Source of the DNA: Porogramme epimiltina
Lineage: Eukaryota > Basidiomycota > Agaricomycetes > Polyporales > Polyporaceae
Assembly (NCBI GenBank): GCA_900155495.1
Contig: FTLJ01000015.1
Coordinates: 1 to 64,000 of the forward strand
Direction: 5' to 3'
DNA length: 64,000 nucleotides
In this document: piece after piece, positions 32,596-44,574 of the stretch
Position numbering within the stretch: the first letter of the stretch is position 1
Layout of the letters: every line of letters starts with the position of its first letter
The notes under the pieces: generated by a model
Told to the model about the DNA's origin: nothing
Databases searched by the model: none
What the model saw: only the letters and a program-made list of their open reading frames with translations
Made by a program: the position numbers and the translations under genes

Positions 32596-35196
32596 GGATG
32601 GGTGGTAGGAGGGTGGGGAGAGCGGGTGTGCTCTTCAACAGAGGCGCACCTGCGATGGATCCTTAGAATTTGGGACTTGGTATTATTGATTGCGAAGACA
32701 CTTGTATGAACTTGCTTAGGCAGTTGGGGCGATATTTGACCCAAGGGGGAACTTCAACGTCGTGAACGGGTGTGGTAGTAGCTGGAGACCCAGCGTGCTC
32801 GTAGAAAACAGGCATCATCCGACCTTTCTAACATCACGGGGTAGATGGAGAAGGGCGGGAGGAGGGTGTTCATGGTTGCAGATGGCCTGGGCACATATAC
32901 TGGCGAGTGGGTCGAAGACCAGGGAACAAGGGGCGGGGGAATCTTGCGCAAGTCATGGAAAGCTGCACTGATGTCTCAAGGAGTGTCCGAGGAAGGGAGC
33001 AAACAAAAACGCAAGCACACGCACGGCGACGATATGTCCATGGCAAAGCCAAATGAGAAGCGAGGTGAACTGCAACTGCTAGCTAGCACTTTCTTCATGG
33101 TAGGGGCCGCCGTCGCGGAGGGCTGGTCGAAGTGATGCGCGGAAGCGTGCTCAAAGGTGGTGGCGGCGCCACAAACGTCAAGGGCTTTCGGGTCCTGTTG
33201 ATTCCGCAGCACTCGTTAGCAGCACGCTTCGACGGAGGGACAGTGCGCAGTACCTTCGGCAGCTGGCTTGTCGACGCGGGTCCAAGTAAGGCTGGCGCTA
33301 AGACGTTTCGCAAGTTGTCTGATACGACGTGCCGCCCAATGTTGGCGAATGAGGTGGATGAGAGCTTGTTACATAGAACTCTATACAGCCCTGTGATGCG
33401 CCCGGTAGCGCATTAATCCCGCGCATGTTAGCATCAGGAGCGAGACGCATTGAGGGACTAGTGACTCACAGTCCGAAGTCCACGATGATCGGATTTATCA
33501 GTTTGCAACAACCATGCCGCTATCCCTGAGGCGATGGCGAGACTGAAGGAGAGGGATACGTGCACTCCAGTCTACTACTTATCGAACAGCATGATCATAA
33601 AGCCCCTCCATGAAGAACTTTGCGTACACACCTTGAGCTCGTCTGGGTTCGGCGCGTCTTACAGTTGTCCTTCTGTCAGGTATTTGCCACAGCGCCCAGA
33701 ATGGAGGTTAAATTTTCTTTAGGTTCCTATGCGGGGTTCTATGAAGATTGTCCCGGTTGAATGGGCCCAATGAGATTCGTGGTCACGAAGAGGTCATTAT
33801 GCTGGCAGGCCTCCGTGGAGGCGTGGGTCCGAGTCGTCAAATGCTCTGATCACCCGCGCGGCAGGTTCGATTCCCCCCTTAGCTACATCCAGCTCCAGCT
33901 CGAAAGCCATGTCTCTTGTTGAAGCAGGAACGTTAGACGTATAGGAGCCCCGCATTCTATATGTCAGTGGATGTTTTAGAGTGTCAAATTTCTAAGCGGC
34001 GCACCGCGCGAGGCGTGTCCAAATAACGCACGTGACCATGTCAAGGCTCGTTGCCGCGCGGATTCGGTCACCTCGGTGGCCTCAGGCGCTTACTACTTTG
34101 TGCACCTCGCCTACCTCAACGTTGGGTCTTCCCGGCACCGTCGCGCTGACTGCGCATATACCCTCGCTCTCCGGGGTGTACCTGCACTCAAGGCCGTCGG
34201 GGCCCGCGCCAGGCCCCAAGTCTTCCAAAGCATACCCAGTGCGCCACTACTAGTCAGCCCAGTAATAGGTCAGTGCCCGCTGGACCATTTGTCGCATAGG
34301 CCTATCTTCTCTTACGCAGCGCCTCACGCTTGTTACTATTATTAGTGCATACAACAGGAACTTTCTTTCGAATTCGCCACCGGTCCCGCAGTACATCCTA
34401 GCTCACCGCTGCAACGGCCTTCTTTCCGTGATCGCAGTCAGCACAGCCTTTTCTCAAGGCTCCCGCCGGTATTGCCATCAAGAATCTCATCCAAAGCCCT
34501 GTACTTGGGGAGAGCGTGAGCCGATGCTTCGTTTCCTGGTAGTTCCCTCACTTACATCCGGCGTTCTGATGCGCAGCAACGGGTTACGTATGCATGCGGT
34601 CCACAGTAGTGAACCGAGTTGAGCGTATGTCTCGAGGTGTAGGGCTGAACCTACATGAGGGCTCTGGGCCCCGAGCGCGAGACTGATCAGCTACTTGATG
34701 CGCAATATCGATAGGTGCAGTTGGTGAGTTCACCGGTTATCCTCATTCTACTACTCAGAGTAATCTCTCGTTTCATCCGAGTCTAGCTGATAGCTATGCA
34801 CGGCGGGCGCAGCGCACTCCCGCGCACTTCGGGCGGTCCGCGCCATCAAACTTGATCACTCCACCCTAAGGGAGTGCCGCAGTCCCAGTGTTCCTCGCGG
34901 ACAGTCGCTAGCAATGGCTGCGGTTTCCCCGACGGACGCGCGACTTTTGCAACCAGTCGGATCCCCTACTCGATGCCGGTCTCTCGCCATTTTGCCGCGG
35001 GGAATACTGTTACTCGCGGCTACTCGCGTCGACCTTCGGATTCGGCAAGAGGCACTGCATCCAATGCCGCTTGGTTTGGCGGGGCAGCAGACGTGGATAT
35101 AAGACCGACGCCCTCCAAGGAGACGTCCTCACCAAAACATTCACTCATCTTTCTCCGAGGCCTTTCATCCCTTTCCATCCTTACTCTGTCTTTACC
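32596..35196. other. Intergenic region upstream of laccase
   Basis: No gene can be supported in 2.6 kb. It contains a B-box-like GGTTCGATTCC (33864-33874) in a degenerate tRNA-like surrounding, and short frames without domains. The last 150 bases hold the laccase core promoter. Confidence 0.45.
35061..35103 (+). promoter_or_regulatory. Laccase core promoter: CCAAT, CreA-type site, TATA
   Basis: CCAAT at 35061-35065, GCGGGG at 35079-35084 (matches the SYGGRG consensus for the CreA/Mig1 carbon-repressor) and TATAAG at 35098-35103, about 95 bases before the ATG. Carbon catabolite control is plausible but inferred from motifs only. Confidence 0.5.
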
Positions 35197-37180
35197 ATGA
35201 GCAAGCTTCGGCCTTTCTTCACTCTCCTTGCTCTGAGTCTCTCTTATGCTCCTGCCTTCGCTGCGATCGGTCCCGTTGCGGACTTGACGATTTCCAACGG
35301 CGATGTCACTCCCGATGGGTTCACCCGTGCGGCCGTTTTGGTGAACGGGGTACTTCCTGGTCCGCTGGTCACTGGTGACAAGGTAAGAGCAACCATTGCC
35401 CAAGTCTGTTCTACCCGCTTACAACATGGGGATGTGTAGGGAGACAACTTTCAACTGAACGTCATCGATAACCTCACCAATGAAACCATGCTTACGGCAA
35501 CAACTGTGGTTCGTCACATTTACTCTAGCTACGCATACCTCACAAAGGCTAACGAAGACGCGCGTTCTAGCATTGGCACGGCTTGTTCCAGTCAGGCACC
35601 AACTGGGCTGACGGCCCCGCGTTCGTGAACCAGTGCCCCATCTCGACCGGGAACTCCTTCCTTTATGACTTCACGGCTACCGGCCAGGCGGGCACCTTCT
35701 GGTACCACAGCCACTTGTCCACTCAGTACTGCGATGGTCTCCGTGGTCCGATGGTTATCTACGACCCGGACGACCCTTACCTCGACTTGTACGATGTTGA
35801 TGACGGTACGCCTCACTCCCTTCGTTGTAGTCCTTATCTCGCTCACAGTGATCTTATAGAAACCACTGTGATTACGCTGATGGACTGGTACCATACCGCC
35901 GCTGCACTTGGCGCTCGTTTCCCGTGAGCGGTTACTCAATGAGCAGCTCATGGCTTTTACTAACATAACTTTACAGCACCTCGTCTGACGCGACGCTCAT
36001 CAACGGCAAGGGCCGCACTACGAGCACCGACGGAGCTGATGCTGAGCTCTCTGTGTTCAACGTCACCCAAGGCAGCCGTTACCGCTTCCGCCTCGTCTCG
36101 TTGTCTTGCGACCCCAACTACACCTTCTCGATCGACGGCCACAACATGACTGTCATTGAGGCCGACAGCGTGAACCACGAGCCCGTCACGGTCGACTCGA
36201 TCCAGATCTTTGCTGGCCAGAGGTACTCGTTCATCGTACGTCACTCCTCGAATCTTGCTTTGCATTACGACGCATGCTCACGATGAACTTACTCCTTCAG
36301 CTGAACGCTACCGCCGACATCGACAACTACTGGATCCGCGCTGTCCCGAATGCCGGTACCACCTCGACTGACGGCGGCCTCAACTCGGCCATCCTCCGCT
36401 ACTCCGGCGCGGCCGAGATCGAGCCGACGACGAACGCCACGACGAGCGTGCTCGCGTTGAACGAGACCGACCTCATTCCGCTCGAGGACCTCACTGCGCC
36501 CGGCACGGCCGAGGTCGGCGGCGTCGACTACGCGCTCAACCTCGACTTCAGCTTCGACGGCACCGATTTCTACATCAACGACGAGACCTTCACGTCCCCG
36601 ACCGTCCCCGTGTTGCTCCAGATCCTCAGTGGCTCGCTCACCGCGTCTGAGCTCCTCCCCAACGGCAGCGTCTACACCATCCCCGCCAACTCGACCGTCG
36701 AGATCTCCTTCCCCATGACCGCCAACGCTCCCGGCCAGCCCCACCCCTTCCACTTGCACGGTGTAAGCACCCGTTTGCACCCTTTCTCTCTCCCGCCTTC
36801 TTTGCTCACTTGTCTTCATCCCCACAGCACAAGTTCTGGGTCGTGCGCAGCGCGGGCAGCGACACCTACAACTACGTCAACCCGCCCCAGCGCGATGTTG
36901 TCTCCACCGGCACGACGGGCGACAACGTCACCATCCGCTTCACGACCGACAACCCCGGCCCGTGGTTCCTCCACTGCCACATCGACTTCCATCTCGAGGC
37001 TGGCTTCGCGATTGTCCTCGCCGAGGACACTGCGGACGTGTCGACGTACAACACGCCTTCCAGTAAGTCTTGCTCACCCCCGCTCCTGGAGGGGATAACG
37101 ACGCTGACTACTTTCGCTGCGCAGCTGCTTGGGACAACTTGTGCGCCACGTACAACACCACGTACAACATCACGTCGTGA
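35197..37180 (+). CDS. Secreted laccase (multicopper oxidase)
   Basis: Laccase oxidises phenols and reduces oxygen to water outside the cell. Eight exons: 35197-35382, 35440-35508, 35571-35805, 35860-35923, 35977-36235, 36301-36762, 36828-37062, 37125-37180; 521 residues, typical. The signal peptide ends before AIGPVADL, the usual basidiomycete mature N-terminus. All four copper-binding signatures are present: HWHGLFQ...[14 protein letters not shown] (exon 3), [27 protein letters not shown] (across exons 6/7) and [12 protein letters not shown] (exon 7), giving ten His and one Cys ligand. The residue at the axial position of the type 1 copper is Phe (HLEAGF), which is associated with high redox potential. 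Many N-glycosylation sequons are present. Likely roles are lignin or phenol oxidation, or oxidative coupling of a metabolite made by the adjacent genes. Confidence 0.97.
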
Positions 37181-37922
37181 GCGTAGCCATCACACGATGC
37201 ATTGGATATTGGATTCGGAGCATCTCTTCATCTCGCAAGGAACTTTGGACATTGAAACACATCCTAGCACTCTTACTGTATAAGCTTTGCGTAGTTCAAT
37301 CGCCTCCGTACACGCTCTCATTAATATAGTCATCCTCGTAGTTACCCTCCCGTGCAAGTCGGGCTGCTCGAGAAGCCCGCGTTCATGGTGTGTCTTGCCG
37401 AGGCTCTACAAGCGGCACAGTAACGCGATAGCTTGTGGTGGCGTTTTATGACTCTTGTCCCGTACTGTCTTATGACAATGGGCGCCTTAGTGGACTGATA
37501 AGATAGTGACCAGGTTCGACCGATAGCCTATCCCTATCGTAACTTGATTGATCTCAAACGTCGTGTACAGAGTACTAACCAGCTGTAGATGCTAACGCGG
37601 TTGCTGATGCCCTATTATATGGGGCGCTTCACATCTCGCCAGGCCTGCGGAACACTTGGCTGGAGGATTCGGCGGCTCCTATAAGGCTAGCCTTACTCGG
37701 CAGTAGCTATATTGCACACAACACACCGACATCTCGCAGTAGCTTCTCGTGATAACCCATCAATGATTTCTTCCAGATGGAAGCACAAGTGACTCACAGC
37801 CAAAGGCGTCAAAGACCCAAAGCTTGAAGTCTGCGTAAGGTTCCATCACTTCTCAGTAGCTATAAACAGGCCGAACTCATGTGTACGAAGCCGTCCCGTC
37901 GCTCTCCCGCTGGCAACGTGCC
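37181..37922. other. Laccase 3' side and DUF6533 copy A promoter
   Basis: No gene seen. The last 250 bases resemble the DNA upstream of the DUF6533 gene at 54969, including the TATA region TATAAACAGGCC (37861-37872). Confidence 0.5.
37861..37866 (+). promoter_or_regulatory. TATA box of DUF6533 copy A
   Basis: TATAAA, 62 bases before the ATG, within CTCAGTAGCTATAAACAGG. The same context recurs at 54871 (copy C) and, as TATAAG, at 56927 (chimeric copy). Confidence 0.6.
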
Positions 37923-39675
37923 ATGTCATATCAACCAGACGAAGCTGCAATAGTGACTTTCTATAGCTCAGCGTGAGTCCTTTAAACCTGCCGCAGGTGT
38001 TGTATTCTCGCCAGCACTGACTCTAGCACCGCTCTGCGACTTGAAGTGTCATCATTACTTATTGCGACTATGCGGCATCAGGTAGTACTTTCCAGAGCTA
38101 AAACATTCGCCTTTATTGCTGATTGATTTCCTCTCCTTTTTTGTGACCACGTAGCGATGATTATTTATGATTATCTCATCACACTTGGAGCTGAGATACG
38201 TCTTTTTTGGAACCTCAAGTTCTCCGCTTCCACAATTCTGTTCCTAGCCAACAGATACCTAAGCATGCTTTATTGGGGGCCGTATGATTTCGTTTCGTTC
38301 GGCGGGTCCGCGTCCGCTCGAGTACGTCAGCGTCGTATGTGTTAAATGATTGTTCTACGGCTGATTACTCGTCTTAGAGGTATACAGAAACAACTTGCAG
38401 TGCATTGGTTGCATTCTTATTCGCCACGCCACATTTCTTTTATCCAGCTGTACCACGAGGGCTCGGGTAAACGCAGCAGTTCAATTAATACCTTATGTTT
38501 TTTGGGCATGTACGTCCCTCCCCTCTAGTGCTACGCGACCAACACCATCCACCAGTCTGAAGCACGCCACATCTAGTGTTCTCCGCGCTTCGTACTCTTG
38601 GGCTGAGTAGGAAAAAGGGACTAGCTCTTTCCGTCTTCCTCTTGGCATCGGTTCCCATTGGCACCAACGGAGTAGGTGCATAAGATCTATAATACAGCAT
38701 TAGTCCAACTAACGCCACATCCTTGTGACATGTAGTATAAAATCGCCACATTCGTCTGTATGGCTGTCTTCGAACCAGGACGGGAGACACTAGTTTCAAT
38801 TGCCCCTGTAGACGTCGCCAGAAGGTGAGCTATCCGAGGATCTCCGAGACCCTAGGTTCTCACTCACTGTGTCATACGAACACCCCAACAGGTGTATGTT
38901 ATGTGATATTACTTCTAAACTCGCTTGTGCTCAAATTATTCGCACCATCCGACCAGTTATCATTGGGACAAGGACATGCCTAATGCTATCGGACATAATT
39001 GTCATCGTAGTCACATGGTGTACACTTCAACGCGAGAGGCCGTTGATAAAGATGCTGGGGAGACGCGCACTGTCAGATGTGCTCTTTATAAATGGTGAGG
39101 TGCCCTTGATCGTCGGCGTAGCGGATTGTTCATGTTAACGTGATTTGCGCCAGGGATGATTTACTTCATGTGAGGCACCCAGTGAATCATTATCAGCTGC
39201 GGTGTATCCAACTGAGAAACTACTCAGAGTACTCTTCATCCTCAACGGGCTCCATCTAAGTCTCAGCTTAGCGTCTGTAGGTCTCACGGAAGCACCTCCT
39301 CGATTTATGATATCGTATTAACCTCTTCCATCTACCAGATCGACTATGAATTAGAACCTGGAATTGGTTATGTGACTGTGTTTACAGAACCGTATATCCT
39401 TTTCTTCTTTTCTTCATCGCTCCATATTCTCATAGCATTGTTCTAGAATCACGGCAATCCTTATGTCTCGATTCCTTCTCGACATCCAAGCCGCTAACCA
39501 AGAGTCTGAGTCTCAGAAAGCGGGGTTAAGCTCGCATCTGGGTGAACACCCAGGCTCCCTCATCTTCGCAACTACCTTCGGCACTCAAATCAATTCCGAA
39601 GATATTTCAAACTATCAATGTGAGGGAAGTGAAGACGAAGGAGAGGCTGGGAACGTCGAGAGCGTGCACGAATAG
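37923..39675 (+). CDS. DUF6533 multi-span membrane protein (copy A)
   Basis: A member of the basidiomycete DUF6533 family of polytopic membrane proteins, function unknown. About ten short exons. The diagnostic block AVIITYCDYAAS + AMIIYDYLITLGAEIRLFW spans the second and third exons. Further hydrophobic segments follow: STILFLANRYLSMLYW, NAAVQLIPYVFWA, LALSVFLLASVPIG, the CLMLSDIIVIVVTW segment, and FILNGLHLSLSLAS. It closes with ITAILMSRFLLDIQAANQ and an acidic hydrophilic tail ending at 39675. The frame stays open across all exons I could join, though splice choice around 38880-38950 is not certain. Paralogues at 47857, 54969 and 61451. Confidence 0.72.
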
Positions 39676-39784
39676 AAGAATAGAGGTTCTGTTGAGATTT
39701 GGAGTGCGAGATCAGGGGCCATAGGGTGGGGGATAAATGTAATGAAACTTTGGTTAGGGTACCATAGCGGCGGGAATACCATGG

Positions 39785-40058
39785 AGACGAAGTCCGCATA
39801 CACGTCGTCTGTAGTGGCGAGCGTGCGTTAGGGGCACCTCGGGAAGGGCACGCGGTTGGGATCCACGCCAACGGCGGTGATTCCATTGAGACGCCCTGCT
39901 ACTCGTCCGAGAGCTGGACGGCGCTTTGGGACGGGGAGCACTTGGCGAAGAGGACAGTGAAGGTGGAGATGCGGCTGGTGAAGACGGGCGGGTGGAACTT
40001 CAAGGGTCGCAACTTGAATCCGTACTGGTTTCTGTTGTAGCCGGCGACGCGGTTATAA
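39785..40058 (+). pseudogene. Relic of the methyltransferase 3' end
   Basis: The reading WTALWDGEHLAKRTVKVE and GGWNFKGRNLNPYWFLL match the last 60 or so residues of the gene at 31440 (WTALWDGELFAKGTVRVE, GGWDFQDRDSDRYWFLS). An in-frame TAG (40038-40040) interrupts before the shared terminal TRL. Weaker nucleotide similarity extends left to about 39785. No upstream exons exist here, so it is a truncated, dead duplicate sitting immediately after DUF6533 copy A. Confidence 0.8.
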
Positions 40059-40400
40059 AGACGGACGGGGAAATGTGAAAGAAAGTCCCTGCGCTCTCGA
40101 GCAGAGATGCACTGGCGATAATTTGCTGGTTTAGGGTGTCTAGAGCCACCGATCGTAAGGATAGCTGTATCCATTGCATCTATTCGCCTAGGGGACTACG
40201 ATTACATACATCCTAACCCAAGAGGAAGCTTCGACGCCATGGGTGAGTTTGATACCGATGTTGTGGTGAGGCTATGTGCGCGGGAGAACGGTGGCGAGGC
40301 TCTATTGTCTGTGCTGACTGCGTAAACGCTACATACCTCACGACGAGACGGAGACAGTCTCGTCCAAACAAAGTAGAACCCGGGCCAGGGCTGGAGGCGC
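40059..40400. other. Short intergenic stretch
   Basis: Nothing supportable; lies between two relics. Confidence 0.4.
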
Positions 40401-41002
40401 ATGTTGGGAACCGCTTCCCTATACTCACGCAAGCTGTGCGCATTGCGCAGGGTGGAGGAGGTCCAGGAGGAGCGGGATATGCAGCGGGCGCGCAAGGTTG
40501 TGGGCCACCCGGGCGCGTACAAGTACGCGGCGAGGGGATGTGGCGTGGAAGGAAGAGGGAAGGCAGCGCTCAAAGTCTGTTGAGGGCATTGTGCGCAAGA
40601 CGCGAAGCTTCACTATTGCAGCAAGGAATGTCAGAGGATGGTGAGGGTGAGGATGGGCAAGTATACGCACTATGTTGCTCTTCTCAGCGACAGGACTGGA
40701 AGAGGCATAGACTGGCCTGCAAACACTGACACAATCCAGCTCCTACTCCCGGAGGCTACACCCTCTACGACACTGAGGATTCCTTCAGCAACTCCGGGAC
40801 GTTTGGCGGACGCTGGACCAGTTGTACAGAGCGCCAACAGGCCGTGCATCGAGGAAGACCAGGTTATATGGGCGAAGTTCCTTTCCGAGAGGTTTCCGCG
40901 AGGTTCAGCGTCGAGAGAGTCATCGTTTCTTTGAGTACGTTGTGGCCGATGGAGCTTCGGAAGCTGCGCAACGTATTGTCGAAGGAATTTGAGGAGGCAT
41001 AG
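40401..41002 (+). pseudogene. MYND zinc-finger gene, apparently broken
   Basis: A MYND-type zinc finger (a protein interaction module with two zinc sites) can be read: GCGVEGRGKAALKVC, then GHCAQDAKLHYCSKECQR, then after an in-phase GT-AG intron QDWKRHRLACKH. The expected Cys/His spacing is present. An in-frame TGA at 40581-40583 lies between the first Cys pair, and the frame ends again after ACKH at 40730. A plausible C-terminal part (GEVPFREVSARFSVERVIV...) continues only in another phase to a stop at 41002. No convincing N-terminus is seen. It is best read as a pseudogene, although sequencing error or unusual splicing could explain one of the breaks. Confidence 0.65.
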
Positions 41003-42626
41003 TCACAGTCGGAGGAGAGGCTGGAGGCTGGAAGGGCCGGCGCTGTCTTCATGATGTCTCTGACTCGCGCTCTGCTGATTCCCACAGCTATCTCGCGGGT
41101 CAATCAATGCTTGTGATGCTGCTATCAAGGCTCTACTTACTCTGACTATGACATGTCCACTTCTAGCTACATTCTTATTATAGTTCTGCTAAGCCTCAGT
41201 TTGGACTTGACTGTTACGGTCTCCGCCGTTTTTGCTCCCAAAGTTTGTTCATCCCTCCCACATTTTCTCCTTCAGCTCGGCTCTTAGGCCCATGTCACAA
41301 GATTGGGCTTTTGACGTTCGCTTCAAATTGCTCCCAACATGCGATGACAGACCTGCGTGATCCGAGCTGGCCCCCACTGCTAGTGAGTGTACGCGCCATC
41401 CTCGGCCTCCATACCCAAGATCTCTCACATTTCTTTCGCTCTCTATAGATTTTGCACTAGACAGTTTCTCTCCTACGCCGCCATCGGCTCACTGTGGACC
41501 GCCACACTAATTCTATATTGGCACTTTCCGTCTACTGAGAGTATGTAAGGATACGGCTTACACGAATCCCCGTAGGCTGTGACACGACCTGCAGGCTGCG
41601 CACAGAAGCAAACGTGCTGCAGGCAATCACTCCGCGCGTCCCGGAACCTCAGTCTCTTCATCGTGGCCAGACAGGGCTTGTAGGGGGTCATTTGTCGTCA
41701 TCTACTACAAACGGAAGGCCAGATTGGGGATTGTAGCATCGCAAGGGCGCCATAGGGTGAAGGCAGTAGGGCTTTCCCGCATGCGGGCGAGCTCAAATAG
41801 CCTAAGATGGGATGCTTTGTCTCACAACCGTCATGGCAATGCCTCGCTTAGAGAGTAACATGTATAAACCAGTTGAGATCCTACTATCCTGATCTCGATA
41901 TGTGATTAAACTGATAATTTCTCGGCCTACAGCCGGCGCCTGCCTCTCGGGGACTCGCAGGCCGTTTGTTCATAGCCTTGCTAAAATACTGACGATGGCA
42001 CGAAACTCCCTCATCACGCGTGTGTATGAGTTGATAGAGGCCCTTCAGTGTGAGCATACGCTGTCTCCTTCAAACTGAAATAATGAGCTCAACTCGAGCA
42101 CTAGCAACGATAGGCGCCCATAGAACAACAACGGCTCGTCTGTCTTTGACAACGGGGCCACAGCGACAGCGCTGCGCTATCCCTCAACAAGAGCCCACGA
42201 TACAATAATGCCTCCACGACTATGGTGTTTACCCGTCCCATCCATGCGTGTATACGCCGTCAGGGTGTCAGGGCTCCCGTCAGTCAGGTATGTACAATTC
42301 GCCACACTTGGATAGTCGTTTTGGGAGAAGAGCTAAGGACAGAAGAAATGCAGAGATGACTGATAGAAGCGCAGTTTTCTTCCTTTTGTAGATACCCGGG
42401 AGCCATCAACCATTTGAGGGTACTACTGCTTCGCCTGTGAGCGTCCCTGCTGCAGTGCCTTCGCAGAGCGGACATACTGAAGGCCGTCCCCCTAGACTAC
42501 GTCCTTCACAGCTAGACGTCTCCCAAACGAAGGCTATGACTCGTCATAGGTGTATAAGTACGCACAGGCAGCCCGCGAGTAATTCACCACCATAACCTAA
42601 CGTCTCACATCAACTTCTTCACCATC
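41003..42626. other. Intergenic, no gene seen
   Basis: 1.6 kb with only short frames lacking recognisable content. Confidence 0.45.
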
Positions 42627-43894
42627 ATGCAACATAACGCCTCCAACCCCCCCATCTCCGCTCGCACCCTCTCGTTGTTCTCGGGCGTGCCCAGCACCCC
42701 ACTGATCAACATCACAAAGCGCAGAACCTTGTTCCAGGTACCCTTCGATTTTTCTGTTTTGAGCGCCGCGCACTTTCTGACATCTGGACAACTCGCTAGG
42801 TCCCAGTATGGACCTCGCTCACTCCTCACGAAGAACTGGATACTCAGGATGAAGCCCTCAAGAGTAGCGAGATGCAGCGCTGTCGTCCCGGGCACCAAGC
42901 ACAGTACTTACATGACGCAATGTTTCGTGTCATGGCCGAACTCGACAGCATCGCCCACATCGTTCCTGGTGTTGCGGAGGTGCGCTTTCTCGACGTCGGG
43001 TAAGAATTTACATCGTTCATGCTCCTCGAAGCCTTTGCTTACGCATTATCAAGGTGCGCTCCGGGCGGATTCAGCTCCTACATCCTGCAGAAGGATAGGA
43101 CGGCTGCGGGCGACGGTATCACCCTACCTCAGTATCCCAGTGGCGGGGACGCTCTGCTAGTCGAGGAACAGTACCTTTCGCGCCTGGAAAGGGTGTTCTG
43201 CAATATCATCGACTACCCCGCCTGGCATCCCGCACAACAGCGCCCGCCCGCATTCTACAAATCTTACAACCTCATCTTCCTCGACGCTCGTTGCCCCCTC
43301 GCCTCCGACGCCCGCCACTACGGCGTCTATACCCCTGCAGTCGGCCGCGGCCTGCTCCTTCTCTCGCAGTTCATCCTCGCGCTCGAGCACCTCCGTCCCA
43401 GTGGCACCATTGTCGCCCACCTGTGCCACATCGAGACGGGCCCGACCGCGCAGCTGGTATACATGCTGGATCGCCTCGCGCGGGGCAAGATCCTGGCGTA
43501 CAAACCGACGTTCGTGCACGCTGCGACGGGGTCATTCTTCCTCGTCGCGAAGGGCGTCGGGGCGGACGCGCCGACGCAGGCGTGGATGCGCACGTACACG
43601 GACGGCCTGCGCGCCGTATGGGGGGAGCTCGCGTCAGGTGGGCTGGTGTTGGAGGACAGGCACCTAGACTGGATCGTGTCGGGGCGGGATGTCTACCGGG
43701 AGAACAAGGGTTACTACCTGCGACTCGTGGACCTTGCACGCCAAGGGAAGCTGTGGAAGACCGAGGAGGCTGCTTTGGAGGAGCTGGTGGAGGAAAGGAA
43801 TCGAGCAGCGCCACCGTCTAATATGCCCCATTGGTCCCTCCCAAACTTCAATAAGAGAACAGTCAATGGCGGGCGTCGGAGGGGACATAAGTAG
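42627..43894 (+). CDS. FtsJ/RrmJ-type methyltransferase domain protein
   Basis: A predicted SAM-dependent methyltransferase with the FtsJ (RrmJ) fold. Three exons in phase: 42627-42737, 42800-42999, 43054-43894; 383 residues. Motif I is VRFLDVGCAPGGFSSYIL, formed across the exon 2/3 junction, the classic FtsJ signature. A later YNLIFLDARCPL supplies the motif IV Asp, and LALEHLRPSGTIVAHL with HAATGSFFLVAKG matches the following strands of the fold. The catalytic Lys set of true rRNA 2'-O-methyltransferases cannot be confirmed by eye. The C-terminus is charged (EEAALEELVEERNR) and basic (GGRRRGHK). RNA 2'-O-methylation is the family's known job; for this fungal branch the substrate is unknown. 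The neighbours on both sides are unrelated. Confidence 0.85.
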
Positions 43895-44574
43895 ATCACT
43901 CTGCGTCGTTCTTTCTTGCTTCTCTTGTTGACAGTGGTTGCCGTTTCGTCTTGAACCATGTTCCGACCTCAAAGTGAGCTCACGTTCCTGCCCTGTACCG
44001 GCAAAATCCGGAGATCCAGACACGCAAAGAGCGGAATGCTTACCTGATCCTGACCCCTCTCCGAACCGGCCATATTTTACATCACATGCGCGCCCTGTAC
44101 CGGCAACCGTGGCCGATGACTCGGGTCGCGTGCCTCGAGGAGACGATGATCACTTGCGTGTCTAATTTAAGTAATCAAGAATCGCAAGTGTCGGAACCTA
44201 GGTAGTGAGTGATAGAATCAATGTGAGCACCTCGCACAGCTCCCGGATGACAGCCTGGTGTCTGTGTGGTGAAATCGACATCTAGGGCCCCACCTAAAGG
44301 GGCTATCGGCCTACCGATAACAGACCGTAGTATGTACGATCACTGTACAACGCCGACTTTGTGGTCTAATATCAGTATATAAAAGAGTGCCACGTTTGCT
44401 AGGACGTTGAAATATTCAACCAAAACTAAATGAGATATATCGTGATGGTTGAAATCCACACGGACGCGAAAGTTCTGCAAACCACATCTGGAAGCCACAA
44501 AGTAAATAATGGAACGTGCCTGAAATCCATTCTGGCAATCGATAGGCTCACTACGCTGCGCCCACATCCGATGT
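43895..44574. other. Convergent intergenic region
   Basis: Lies between the 3' ends of the FtsJ-type gene and the membrane glycoprotein gene. It carries both 3' UTRs presumably; no other feature seen. Confidence 0.45.

Noticed and set aside
33780..33885. Possible tRNA around the B-box at 33864
   Set aside because: No acceptor, D- or T-stem pairing can be formed; only the B-box string is convincing.
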